A stretch of 64,000 nt of DNA from Blattamonas nauphoetae. Lineage: Eukaryota > Preaxostyla > Oxymonadida. A model generated the notes under the pieces. The model was not told the origin of the DNA. It worked only from the letters and a program-made list of their open reading frames with translations, and did not search any database. The DNA is taken from positions 372,001-436,000 of the forward strand of contig JARBJD010000007.1 in NCBI GenBank assembly GCA_033064195.1. Direction: 5' to 3'. Shown here one piece after another: positions 1-10,100 of this stretch (positions within the stretch are counted from its first letter, which is position 1; each line of letters begins with the position of its first letter). Made by a program: the position numbers and the translations under genes.

Positions 1-736
1 AGAGACACAAGAGAAGCAGTGTCAGTCCAAACACTGTATGCGACTCACCGAGATGATGGTACACCGTTTGAATCACCGAATTGGCAGGAATCACATCTCT
101 CATTTGGCTATGGAAAAGCGTCTCCAGCCCAAACACGATGAACGAGAGTGTGAGTGCACAAAGAACAAGGCCGATTGTACTCTTCACGCGTCGTGACACT
201 GGACGATCGGTCTGGCTGGAGCAGAAGGAGATCAAAATCACCAGAATCGAGAGTGTCGCGCTGATGATAAGTCCCAGTCCTTCCAACATCAGTGTTGGGT
301 CCGTCGTTTCCCAGTTGGCATAAACAAAACGCTGAGTTTCGTGCAGAAAAGTGTTCGTGGAATTAACAACCTGAGCAAGTTCGTGAAGCTGGGTGGATGT
401 CAGCATAGGCAGATGCTGTGGAGAGACTGACGTGGAAGGGTGAGAGAGAAGAGATGTGATGATTTCGTCGATACCATCAATCGCTTCTTCGCACTGGCTC
501 ACAATCTGCCCTTTTGCCACTGCTGCCGAGAACCCATTTCCGAGTTCCACAACGCATGAGAAGAAATCTCTCCATTGCACAAGGTTTTGATGCTGGGCTT
601 CCAAAACTCGAAGTAACAAAACGGTTGTTTGGTTCATTTTTTCCTCATCACTCATTTTGTCGATAAAACCGTTGATGTCAGCCTCACTCACAAGAGACGC
701 AGGGAGCTTTCTGTTGTCTAGCTTCTCGACGAGTGA
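1..736 (-). pseudogene. GPI ethanolamine-phosphate transferase fragment, copy A (cut by window edge)
   Basis: Read on the minus strand this is the upstream end of the same membrane protein that is complete at 2804-5070, with offset 4335. It encodes a short soluble stretch and then the first predicted membrane helices before running off the left edge. The family (PIG-O/PIG-G) adds ethanolamine phosphate to GPI anchors in the ER and has an N-terminal alkaline-phosphatase-like catalytic domain. That domain is absent: the frame is open upstream only to about 737, where it abuts inverted coatomer-gamma sequence. In this copy a run of six T (plus strand, about 640-646) keeps the upstream 33 codons in frame with the ATG at 638. 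Copy B has five T. I infer a duplicated gene fragment rather than a working enzyme. Confidence 0.7.
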
Positions 737-977
737 TGGAGGTACAACGAGCAGATGAGGTATTTTCTTTCATTCTCCAACCTTTTTGTAGCTCGCAGTC
801 ACCTCTTCGCGTTTTGCAACAAATCTGTCTGGTGTGCTGATGATTCACAATGCTCCTGTTTCCGTTGTTCCTGCGAATGTGACCCTCCAGCGGGATGCAT
901 CTGGTATTACCGTTGAACTTGAAATCAGAGCAGAAAAGAAGGAGTGTTCAAATGCGTTGATAGTTCCGTTCAAGTAG
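737..977 (+). pseudogene. Inverted 3' fragment of coatomer gamma, copy A
   Basis: This plus-strand piece copies the last part of the coatomer-gamma gene that lies complete on the minus strand at 7150-10518. It holds the end of the long exon (737-759), the 32-nt last intron (760-791, GT...TAG) and the last exon with its TAG stop at 975-977. It encodes only the end of the C-terminal appendage domain, has no start and no upstream exons, and abuts the GPI-transferase fragment at its 5' side. It cannot make coatomer. Its interest is as one arm of a palindrome. Confidence 0.85.
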
Positions 978-1116
978 TTCATCACACATTATCAGTCATA
1001 CACAGGAAGATATTATCTGAAAACGTTGGAATAGTGACCAATCAACTCATAATTTGTCGGGAGAAAGGATTGAGATGTGGAAGATCAAAAGAACCCTTAA
1101 CCTACAAAGCAAGAAA

Positions 1117-1607
1117 ATGGCAGATTCTCAAGCAGATAAAGGAATTCACTTGAATGTGAAAGTGCGCAGCGCAACAGGAGGTATGCTCCCTGAACTTTTC
1201 ATTTTCCAACACGAATCCTATTCTCTTCATTTCTCCTCTCTTCTCGACTCATCTTTGCGCATTTTTTTCTTGGACTACAGAGGAAGTCTACTTCAAAATC
1301 AAGAAAAACACAGCTCTAAAGAAACTGATGGATGCATACTGCACACGAGAAAACCTGATTCCAGCATCAGTCCGATTTATGTATGTTTCGTTTTCATCCT
1401 TCAAATCGTTCGAATTTCTTTGGGAATAAATTTATCTCAGGTTTGACGGGAACAGATTGAAGCCAACAGATACTCCCGAAAAGGTTTACCATATTTTCTA
1501 TGCATTGTGATTCTTACTTGTCGATTTCCGAACTCTCAATTTTACAGCTGGATATGGAAGATGGAGACATGATTGATGCCTCTGTTGAACAGACTGGTGG
1601 ATTCTAA
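1117..1607 (+). CDS. SUMO: SUMO precursor, copy 1
   Basis: Small ubiquitin-like modifier, attached to lysines of target proteins by the SUMO E1/E2/E3 cascade. Four exons (1117-1180, 1281-1380, 1441-1483, 1548-1607) join into 88 residues. Recognisable SUMO segments are HLNVKV, EVYFKIKKNTALKKLMDAYC, RFMFDGNRL, TPEKLDMEDGDMIDA and the C-terminal QTGGF. The diglycine is followed by a single Phe, so a SUMO protease would have to remove only one residue. The N-terminal extension is short. All three introns are GT-AG and 60-100 nt. The gene lies 139 bp downstream of the coatomer-gamma tail on the same strand, as in the parental arrangement. It is intact and identical in protein sequence to the other three copies. 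Confidence 0.95.
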
Positions 1608-1639
1608 ATCTTGCTTTCCATCCATTTCTCATCAATCTT

Positions 1640-2153
1640 TATTTGATTCAATGTTTCGATGTTCAAAGCCCATGAACGCGTTCTTTGTGTCCTTGAAATC
1701 TCACTTTAATGCCTCTTGTGCGCGATCAACAGTGTTTCACGGTCCATTGCATCATATCGTGTGCAATCCTACATCCGTCAAATTCCTGCAGATGAAATGA
1801 ACTGTGAGATGTCTTCACTCGCTCTCACCAACTCGGTCCAAATCGCAGCATCACTTACAATTGAGGTTGTACTGTCATGACTTGAAGTACCTCTTTGATG
1901 GAGGTCTGTTTCCCTATTACAATTGTCTCACTGTTCAATCCATTCTCAGAAACGCCACATCACAATATCATCATCACAAATCAACCCACCTCCCATTGGA
2001 TAAGAACATGTCAATCCAACCCCAAATCTCGTCTAATCGTTCCTCGCTTCTGGAATTCTCACACCCACAGTCTTCAAGAAATAGAGAAGGTGTCCTAGGT
2101 GTTCATTTTTGAAACGGCTGGAAGTGTCTTCTTTCAGAAAGTAGATTCAAATT
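1640..2153. other. Spacer of palindrome 1 (about 514 bp)
   Basis: This is the unpaired loop between the arms, holding the 3' flank of the SUMO genes. Short open frames of up to 102 codons are present, but none has similarity I recognise or convincing codon structure. I see no gene here. It differs from the matching spacer 5974-6487 mainly around 2022-2031. Confidence 0.7.
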
Positions 2154-2185
2154 AAGATTGATGAGAAATGGATGGAAAGCAAGAT

Positions 2186-2676
2186 TTAGAATCCACCAGT
2201 CTGTTCAACAGAGGCATCAATCATGTCTCCATCTTCCATATCCAGCTGTAAAATTGAGAGTTCGGAAATCGACAAGTAAGAATCACAATGCATAGAAAAT
2301 ATGGTAAACCTTTTCGGGAGTATCTGTTGGCTTCAATCTGTTCCCGTCAAACCTGAGATAAATTTATTCCCAAAGAAATTCGAACGATTTGAAGGATGAA
2401 AACGAAACATACATAAATCGGACTGATGCTGGAATCAGGTTTTCTCGTGTGCAGTATGCATCCATCAGTTTCTTTAGAGCTGTGTTTTTCTTGATTTTGA
2501 AGTAGACTTCCTCTGTAGTCCAAGAAAAAAATGCGCAAAGATGAGTCGAGAAGAGAGGAGAAATGAAGAGAATAGGATTCGTGTTGGAAAATGAAAAGTT
2601 CAGGGAGCATACCTCCTGTTGCGCTGCGCACTTTCACATTCAAGTGAATTCCTTTATCTGCTTGAGAATCTGCCAT
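2186..2676 (-). CDS. SUMO: SUMO precursor, copy 2
   Basis: Mirror image of copy 1, with exons 2676-2613, 2512-2413, 2352-2310 and 2245-2186 giving the same 88-residue protein ending GGF. It keeps about 127 of the 139 bp that normally separate SUMO from coatomer gamma upstream. After that it meets the 3' flank of the GPI-transferase fragment at 2803/2804. Most of the native upstream sequence is therefore present and the gene may be expressed. It shares the C variant of intron 2 (G at 2404 on the plus strand) with copy 1, unlike copies 3 and 4. Confidence 0.94.
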
Positions 2677-2803
2677 TTTCTTGCTTTGTAGGTTAAGGGT
2701 TCTTTTGATCTTCCACATCTCAATCCTTTCTCCCGACAAATTATGAGTTGATTGGTCACTATTCCAACGTTTTCAGATAATATCTTCCTGTGTATGACTG
2801 ATA

Positions 2804-5070
2804 GGGTATGATGAACCGACTGCATGATGAATAATGACACCATCTCACTTTTTATGAGAGAAAAATGATGTAGAATCAACCAGATGTGAGGATGAACGAT
2901 CCAATCAAAACGTTGAAAACAATCCAGCTGACTCCTTTCACACACAGCTGAGGAGCATAAACAGACCAAAGCCATGGATGTAATGAGTTAGTCACCAAAA
3001 AGATGAGAAGAAGGACGTTATGAAGAGACATGAGCAAGGCAGCGAATGTCACAGTTGGAGTTGATGATGAATGCTGTGCTTTTCGTGCGTTGTGCTGATT
3101 GATCCATCTGAGTTGAGGAATAAAGACCGGAACAAAAAGGGCGAGATGGGTGAAGAAATTGAGGAAGCAGGTGAGTGCAGAGAGGATGGTGATGACGGGG
3201 TGGTTGATGGGATCGAAATGCCAATCAAAGACGAAGCCAGAAGCGAGGTCGATTGCCCCAAAATGGTTGTGGTGACCAGTTGCGAAGAATGACAAGTGCA
3301 TCGACGAGAGCCAGAGGAGAGTATGCAAGATGGTCACTTGGGTGGTCGGCAGCTTTTGGGAAGCGATGTACGAATGGAGGAAGAACGTGATGGACTGAGT
3401 TGCTGCGAGAGTGAGGAGAGCGAGACAGAATCCCACTTGCAGTTCCTCGGTCATGACAAAGAGAAGAGGAACAATGACAAAGAGAGAATAGAGGGACGAG
3501 AACGATGATGGTTCATGCTTGACGACAAGTAGAAGAATGATCACAATAAATAGAACAGCAAAAATGACGCGCGGGATAAATGAGTAGAAGGGTGATTGTG
3601 GGATGACCAGCTCGCCCTTCACAACAAAGCGATGAATGCCGATCAGCACAACAAACACGATGAACAATCGATGCAGCAATGTATCCACTCTGTTTCGCTG
3701 TTTTATGGTGATCGTGAGAACCGATGACTCAGTTTCGGTGGAGTTCGTGATGGAGAAGGAAGAGTTGAACAAAAATGTGACGAAACCAACGGCGATGGTG
3801 ACTGTTGCGAGGTTCAGGACGACAAATATCAATCGCCAGATCAGAGAGCGAGGGATTGTGGAAGAGATGAGAACAGAGAACGGGTATACAACTGGTGGAT
3901 TGTGTGGATGAAAACCAGTGAGATGGAGCTGGAGGGAGATAAACACAAGAGTGAGGACAGAAGGAATGAGCGAGAAGATGAGCACAGCGTTTGAGAGAGG
4001 AACGGTCGTTGTCGCCTCTTTCTGTTTTGATGTCATACGCAGCAGTGAACGAAGTGACACTGTTATCGGCACCTCCTCTTGACGAGACTTCATTCGCGAT
4101 GTGTAAAAGATGAAAACCGATGTGACCAGCACGAGAACAGTTAGGACGATGGAAAAGAAGAAATGCATGTATTGTTCACAGATGATGAATGACGATGTTA
4201 ACAGAGAGATCACAAAGAACAGAGAAACCAAGAAGAGGATGATTGATGTACAGTTGATCTTTGTCATTGATCCTCGGAGAAAGTCCGCAGCTTTTGAGAT
4301 GAAGTTGTCAAATGGTTTGTTGATGAGAAGAGATGAGAGACACAAGAGAAGCAGTGTCAGTCCAAACACTGTATGCGACTCACCGAGATGATGGTACACC
4401 GTTTGAATCACCGAATTGGCAGGAATCACATCTCTCATTTGGCTATGGAAAAGCGTCTCCAGCCCAAACACGATGAACGAGAGTGTGAGTGCACAAAGAA
4501 CAAGGCCGATTGTACTCTTCACGCGTCGTGACACTGGACGATCGGTCTGGCTGGAGCAGAAGGAGATCAAAATCACCAGAATCGAGAGTGTCGCGCTGAT
4601 GATAAGTCCCAGTCCTTCCAACATCAGTGTTGGGTCCGTCGTTTCCCAGTTGGCATAAACAAAACGCTGAGTTTCGTGCAGAAAAGTGTTCGTGGAATTA
4701 ACAACCTGAGCAAGTTCGTGAAGCTGGGTGGATGTCAGCATAGGCAGATGCTGTGGAGAGACTGACGTGGAAGGGTGAGAGAGAAGAGATGTGATGATTT
4801 CGTCGATACCATCAATCGCTTCTTCGCACTGGCTCACAATCTGCCCTTTTGCCACTGCTGCCGAGAACCCATTTCCGAGTTCCACAACGCATGAGAAGAA
4901 ATCTCTCCATTGCACAAGGTTTTGATGCTGGGCTTCCAAAACTCGAAGTAACAAAACGGTTGTTTGGTTCATTTTTCCTCATCACTCATTTTGTCGATAA
5001 AACCGTTGATGTCAGCCTCACTCACAAGAGACGCAGGGAGCTTTCTGTTGTCTAGCTTCTCGACGAGTGA
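2804..5070 (-). pseudogene. GPI ethanolamine-phosphate transferase membrane domain, copy B, catalytic domain missing
   Basis: A 698-codon frame (4972 to 2876, TGA) encodes a polytopic membrane protein with many hydrophobic helices. Its C-terminal half resembles the membrane region of PIG-O/PIG-G enzymes: a segment around 'FFATGHHNHFGAID' followed by 'SGFVF', and near the end 'WSVYAPQLC'. The N-terminal phosphotransferase domain, which would precede residue 1, is absent. Upstream sequence stays open for about 33 codons and then abuts inverted coatomer-gamma DNA at 5070/5071. A five-T run here (six in copy A) puts those codons out of frame. I infer a truncated copy whose parent gene lies elsewhere. 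A short membrane-only product cannot be excluded. Confidence 0.75.
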
Positions 5071-5311
5071 TGGAGGTACAACGAGCAGATGAGGTATTTT
5101 CTTTCATTCTCCAACCTTTTTGTAGCTCGCAGTCACCTCTTCGCGTTTTGCAACAAATCTGTCTGGTGTGCTGATGATTCACAATGCTCCTGTTTCCGTT
5201 GTTCCTGCGAATGTGACCCTCCAGCGGGATGCATCTGGTATTACCGTTGAACTTGAAATCAGAGCAGAAAAGAAGGAGTGTTCAAATGCGTTGATAGTTC
5301 CGTTCAAGTAG
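5071..5311 (+). pseudogene. Inverted 3' fragment of coatomer gamma, copy B
   Basis: Same content as 737-977: end of the long exon (5071-5093), the 32-nt intron (5094-5125) and the last exon to TAG at 5309-5311. It is the inverted image of 7150-7390 with no difference seen. It has no start codon or upstream exons and is not a functional coatomer gene. Confidence 0.87.
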
Positions 5312-5450
5312 TTCATCACACATTATCAGTCATACACAGGAAGATATTATCTGAAAACGTTGGAATAGTGACCAATCAACTCATAATTTGTCGGGAGAAA
5401 GGATTGAGATGTGGAAGATCAAAAGAACCCTTAACCTACAAAGCAAGAAA

Positions 5451-5941
5451 ATGGCAGATTCTCAAGCAGATAAAGGAATTCACTTGAATGTGAAAGTGCG
5501 CAGCGCAACAGGAGGTATGCTCCCTGAACTTTTCATTTTCCAACACGAATCCTATTCTCTTCATTTCTCCTCTCTTCTCGACTCATCTTTGCGCATTTTT
5601 TTCTTGGACTACAGAGGAAGTCTACTTCAAAATCAAGAAAAACACAGCTCTAAAGAAACTGATGGATGCATACTGCACACGAGAAAACCTGATTCCAGCA
5701 TCAGTCCGATTTATGTATGTTTTGTTTTCATCCTTCAAATCGTTCGAATTTCTTTGGGAATAAATTTATCTCAGGTTTGACGGGAACAGATTGAAGCCAA
5801 CAGATACTCCCGAAAAGGTTTACCATATTTTCTATGCATTGTGATTCTTACTTGTCGATTTCCGAACTCTCAATTTTACAGCTGGATATGGAAGATGGAG
5901 ACATGATTGATGCCTCTGTTGAACAGACTGGTGGATTCTAA
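5451..5941 (+). CDS. SUMO: SUMO precursor, copy 3
   Basis: Intact four-exon SUMO gene (5451-5514, 5615-5714, 5775-5817, 5882-5941), 88 residues ending in GGF and identical in protein to the other copies. It has T at 5723 in intron 2, where copy 1 has C. It lies 139 bp downstream of a promoterless coatomer-gamma tail on the same strand, so any promoter must lie in that gap or within the coatomer sequence. Confidence 0.95.
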
Positions 5942-5973
5942 ATCTTGCTTTCCATCCATTTCTCATCAATCTT

Positions 5974-6487
5974 TATTTGATTCAATGTTTCGATGTTCAA
6001 AGCCCATGAACGCGTTCTTTGTGTCCTTGAAATCTCACTTTAATGCCTCTTGTGCGCGATCAACAGTGTTTCACGGTCCATTGCATCATATCGTGTGCAA
6101 TCCTACATCCGTCAAATTCCTGCAGATGAAATGAACTGTGAGATGTCTTCACTCGCTCTCACCAACTCGGTCCAAATCGCAGCATCACTTACAATTGAGG
6201 TTGTACTGTCATGACTTGAAGTACCTCTTTGATGGAGGTCTGTTTCCCTATTACAATTGTCTCACTGTTCAATCCATTCTCAGAAACGCCACATCACAAT
6301 ATCATCATCACAAATCAACCCACCTCCCATTGGATAAGAACATGTCAATCCATCTTCAAATCTCGTCTAATCGTTCCTCGCTTCTGGAATTCTCACACCC
6401 ACAGTCTTCAAGAAATAGAGAAGGTGTCCTAGGTGTTCATTTTTGAAACGGCTGGAAGTGTCTTCTTTCAGAAAGTAGATTCAAATT
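5974..6487. other. Spacer of palindrome 2 (514 bp)
   Basis: Unpaired loop between the two 903-bp arms, holding the 3' flanks of SUMO copies 3 and 4. It holds only short open frames with no recognisable product, and I see no gene in it. Confidence 0.7.
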
Positions 6488-6519
6488 AAGATTGATGAGA
6501 AATGGATGGAAAGCAAGAT

Positions 6520-7010
6520 TTAGAATCCACCAGTCTGTTCAACAGAGGCATCAATCATGTCTCCATCTTCCATATCCAGCTGTAAAATTGAGAGTTCGGA
6601 AATCGACAAGTAAGAATCACAATGCATAGAAAATATGGTAAACCTTTTCGGGAGTATCTGTTGGCTTCAATCTGTTCCCGTCAAACCTGAGATAAATTTA
6701 TTCCCAAAGAAATTCGAACGATTTGAAGGATGAAAACAAAACATACATAAATCGGACTGATGCTGGAATCAGGTTTTCTCGTGTGCAGTATGCATCCATC
6801 AGTTTCTTTAGAGCTGTGTTTTTCTTGATTTTGAAGTAGACTTCCTCTGTAGTCCAAGAAAAAAATGCGCAAAGATGAGTCGAGAAGAGAGGAGAAATGA
6901 AGAGAATAGGATTCGTGTTGGAAAATGAAAAGTTCAGGGAGCATACCTCCTGTTGCGCTGCGCACTTTCACATTCAAGTGAATTCCTTTATCTGCTTGAG
7001 AATCTGCCAT
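6520..7010 (-). CDS. SUMO: SUMO precursor, copy 4 (probably the ancestral locus)
   Basis: Intact SUMO gene with exons 7010-6947, 6846-6747, 6686-6644 and 6579-6520, giving the same 88-residue protein ending in GGF. It lies 139 bp downstream of the stop codon of the complete coatomer-gamma gene on the same strand, so this is probably the parental position from which the other three copies derive. It carries the same intron-2 variant (A at 6738 on the plus strand) as its partner arm, copy 3. Confidence 0.95.
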
Positions 7011-7149
7011 TTTCTTGCTTTGTAGGTTAAGGGTTCTTTTGATCTTCCACATCTCAATCCTTTCTCCCGACAAATTATGAGTTGATTGGTCACTATTCCA
7101 ACGTTTTCAGATAATATCTTCCTGTGTATGACTGATAATGTGTGATGAA

Positions 7150-10100
7150 CTACTTGAACGGAACTATCAACGCATTTGAACACTCCTTCTTTTCTGCTCT
7201 GATTTCAAGTTCAACGGTAATACCAGATGCATCCCGCTGGAGGGTCACATTCGCAGGAACAACGGAAACAGGAGCATTGTGAATCATCAGCACACCAGAC
7301 AGATTTGTTGCAAAACGCGAAGAGGTGACTGCGAGCTACAAAAAGGTTGGAGAATGAAAGAAAATACCTCATCTGCTCGTTGTACCTCCATTTTAAGTTG
7401 CGACGTCACGATAGACAAAGCATCTGGGATATTCTTAGCCTTCGTCAGTTTGAACTTGCACTTCGCTGCATTGATTGAGTTCTTCTCCCACGCTTGTGCG
7501 ATGCCCACGTTCCAAATAGTCGGTGAGAGATAATCAGCGAGGTGGACAGGGCAGGTGTAGAGCACTTCTGTCTCTTCCTCTCCCTCTTCATACACCACAC
7601 CCTTGGGATCGAACTCGTGTGAATCAAACGTGAGAGTGTTCTGGATAGACCCTGTCCACATCTCCAGCCCACTATCGCCTCTCTCAAAGACAACAACACA
7701 CTCGCCTTGTCCATGAGGATCGATCGATGGTGCTTCATGTCGGAAGGTCTCCTTCAGCTTCTGCGAGAACACTCGATCTCCTCCAATCATCACCCCAACT
7801 CGGCGGAGCTGGATGTTGTCGACGGTGTTTTTGATTTGGTAGTGGAATCCGATGTGCTTTGGCGTGACAACCTTCGAAACTGACACAATGAACTCGTCTG
7901 ACGGTCCAGTCAACATCACCGGCTGAGATGTGCTCGCCTGTTCCAGATCGAGTGGTCCGAAGTGCTCCGGATTGCGTGTGTCTTTCTTTTCCGTTTGTGG
8001 TGCTGTCTTCGCTGGTTTACTCTTCTCACTCTGCGGTGTTTGGAGCGGAGTTGTGGACGATGGGATGACGGAGGATGGTGACAGCAGCGAGTGCATAATG
8101 ACTGTGGTTGCTGTCAGATCCGTTTCAAAGTGTGTGCGCGTGACGTTCACGTCATCCTGTGCAAGGATTCGATCAATCTGTTCTTTCAGATGGACATCCT
8201 CGTCGTTTCTGATGCGGATGAGGATGTCGTCCACATCGTCTCTCAGTTCGTCGCAGTATTGTCTGATCTTTGACAGAGCATCGATAGCTGCTAAGCGAAT
8301 TGGGGGAGAATCGAGGCAGGCTCTGTTGTAGATGCAGCGGATGGCTGTTGCTGGGTCAAAAGATGTTTGGTTCGAATCTTCTTGCCCGTCGGCACGTTTT
8401 TGTGGAGAGACGAGTGACACGAATGAGTGTGACGAGAAGGTTGCTGGAGAAGATGAGAGCGTCTGGCGTTGCATCTGGTTGAGGAATAAGGAGATCAGAG
8501 GTGATTCCTCTGTGTCTTGATATTCAGACAATCTCGACAAGAACGCTGTTGACTCTCCTGGGAGCCCAGCACGGGCAGCAGCGTCCATGAGGAGACGTTG
8601 GCCCTTCCATCCATTTCCGACGCCGAGCTGTTGCTTTAAAGATGTCTCGACAATCGCAACTGGGGTTTGCTCTTGTTTTGTTCTTTTGTTCGCATCGTAC
8701 CACTGACAGGTTGAATCAGCAAACAATCGAAGGATCGTTGCGCAAATCTCTGGTTCGTCACAATCCTCGAGGTACTCGCGAAGCTTTCCAAGGAAGATTG
8801 TGTTCAGATTTGGTGAAACCTGCATTGCGTTGATGATTTCGTTGACAGCTTTGAGTTTGACAGTGTGGAGTGGGATGATGGTTGTGTCGGAATTGGAATG
8901 AAGTGAGAGAGAGGCAAGGAAGATGTGGAGAGCAAACAGAGCGTGGCTTGGTGAGATGCTGACAACGTGGGTGCAGACATCAATGATCTATGATTGATAA
9001 AAGAAATGAACACAAAAGAGCTTAAATACCATGTTGTTTTCATCAGCTGACAAGTTTCGCATGATATTCCAAATATCCTTTGCTATTGATTCAATCTTAT
9101 CCTTCTTTCCATCATTTGGAGAGCTGTGGACGTCTGGATGCATTACGAGGAGGCAGCAAGCATAGGTCGCCAATGTATGGTTAGAATCAGAAATAATTTT
9201 TGTAAGATTCGGCATAGTGATGAATGTAGATAGATATTGCATCATTTTTGGGGATGATTTGAGAGCAAAATTGTACAAGGCTCTGATGACTCCCAAACGG
9301 GCGCTTGGTGTTGACTCTGCGACTAGTGCCTTGATAGCTAACAATAGAAAAATTGATCGAAAACATCAGAGATACCGTCCTTAATCATTGCATTTCGTTT
9401 TGTGCCGATATACATTGGAGCTGATATGTACAGACGGAGAACATTTCGAATCGCCTCCAATTGGATTTCGAACGCTTTGTCGTCCTCACGTCTCCGTCCA
9501 TTTGCACCCTTTCCGTCAAGGCCGTTGTCGAGGATTTCAAGAAGTTTTGAATCAGTCTCTGTTGAGCCCCCTCGTTGGAGAGACGCAAATGAGTCTGAGG
9601 ATGATGTGCGCGTGATCAAGACATCAACAGCGTAACGAATCATGAGACACTAAGGAAATGAAAAAAGGTATTCTGAATACTGTAGCGTGTCCGTTCGTGA
9701 TTTTTGCAGTGTTTCCAAGGAGGAATTTTCCCATTTCCATCGCATCATTTCTTCTGATGGCGTGGATTGCGGCCAGGGCGTGGTATTGAGGAATACTACC
9801 AGGAAAACGGGTGACGCATTCAGAGATTTCTGGTATCCATCGACGAACCTGAAACATTCCATAAAGAAAGATCAGACGAAGTCTGGATTTGTTTTGGAGA
9901 TCTTGAGACATGCCAAGAGTCCGGCTGATGCTACGTCAGATGAGTTGTCAATGAGAGCTGTGTGAAAATGTTTGTCAACTTGCATCAGGAAGGTGTTCTA
10001 AAAGGGGAAAACAGAAGTGAGAATAACAACAAAAAAAGAGTTTCGAACATCAACAACTTGGGTAAGGACTCGAAGAGCTCCAGTGCGGAAATTTTTGTCC

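Larger units (their letters stand above)
1..2803. repeat. Tandem duplication unit, left copy
   Basis: Bases 1-2803 match 4336-7137 nearly perfectly. The offset is 4335 before, and 4334 after, a one-base length difference in a T run near 645 (left) and 4977 (right). The copy may start left of the window. It ends sharply at 2803/2804, where the right copy continues towards coatomer gamma and the left copy jumps to the 3' flank of the GPI-transferase fragment. Differences I saw are the T run, one C/T in the second SUMO intron (1389 versus 5723, mirrored at 2404 and 6738), and a small cluster in the palindrome spacer (about 2022-2031 versus 6356-6365). The near identity suggests a recent event. 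Confidence 0.92.
737..2803. repeat. Palindrome 1: inverted repeat with truncated right arm
   Basis: The left arm is 737-1639 and the right arm is 2154-2803, separated by a spacer of about 514 bp. The arms carry SUMO copies 1 and 2 in opposite directions. The right arm stops about 127 bp upstream of the SUMO start, so it lacks the coatomer-gamma tail that the left arm has. Base pairing follows coordinate sum 3793. Confidence 0.9.
4336..7137. repeat. Tandem duplication unit, right copy
   Basis: Right-hand partner of 1-2803, in the same orientation. It contains the start of GPI-transferase fragment B, the inverted coatomer-gamma tail, SUMO copies 3 and 4 and the spacer. Past 7137 the sequence is unique to this copy and runs into the complete coatomer-gamma gene, so this copy sits next to the ancestral locus. 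Confidence 0.92.
5071..7390. repeat. Palindrome 2: complete inverted repeat, 903-bp arms
   Basis: The arms are 5071-5973 and 6488-7390 (coordinate sum 12461), with spacer 5974-6487. I found no mismatch between the arms where I compared coatomer exons, introns and SUMO exons. The left arm begins exactly at the fusion with the GPI-transferase fragment (5070/5071). The right arm continues without a break into the intact coatomer-gamma gene, so the right arm is the original and the left arm the inverted copy. No terminal motif, target-site duplication or transposase is associated with it. Confidence 0.92.

Noticed and set aside
944-1446. Open frames of 69 and 130 codons on both strands repeated four times
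   Set aside because: They overlap SUMO exon 1 and intron 1 in wrong frames. The spliced SUMO gene explains the conservation, and the repeats come from the duplicated block.
2876-4972. A complete 698-residue membrane protein gene
   Set aside because: The family needs an N-terminal catalytic domain. Both copies begin at the same fusion point with inverted COPG DNA, so it is better called a fragment.
1-7390. A large transposable element or virus-like element causing the inverted and tandem repeats
   Set aside because: No transposase, integrase, polymerase or capsid-like frame is present, no terminal repeat motif and no target-site duplication. All content is host gene sequence.
8804-9043. A 79-codon minus-strand frame at the COPG intron 8988-9029
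   Set aside because: It reads across a COPG intron in the wrong frame and has no similarity to a known protein.
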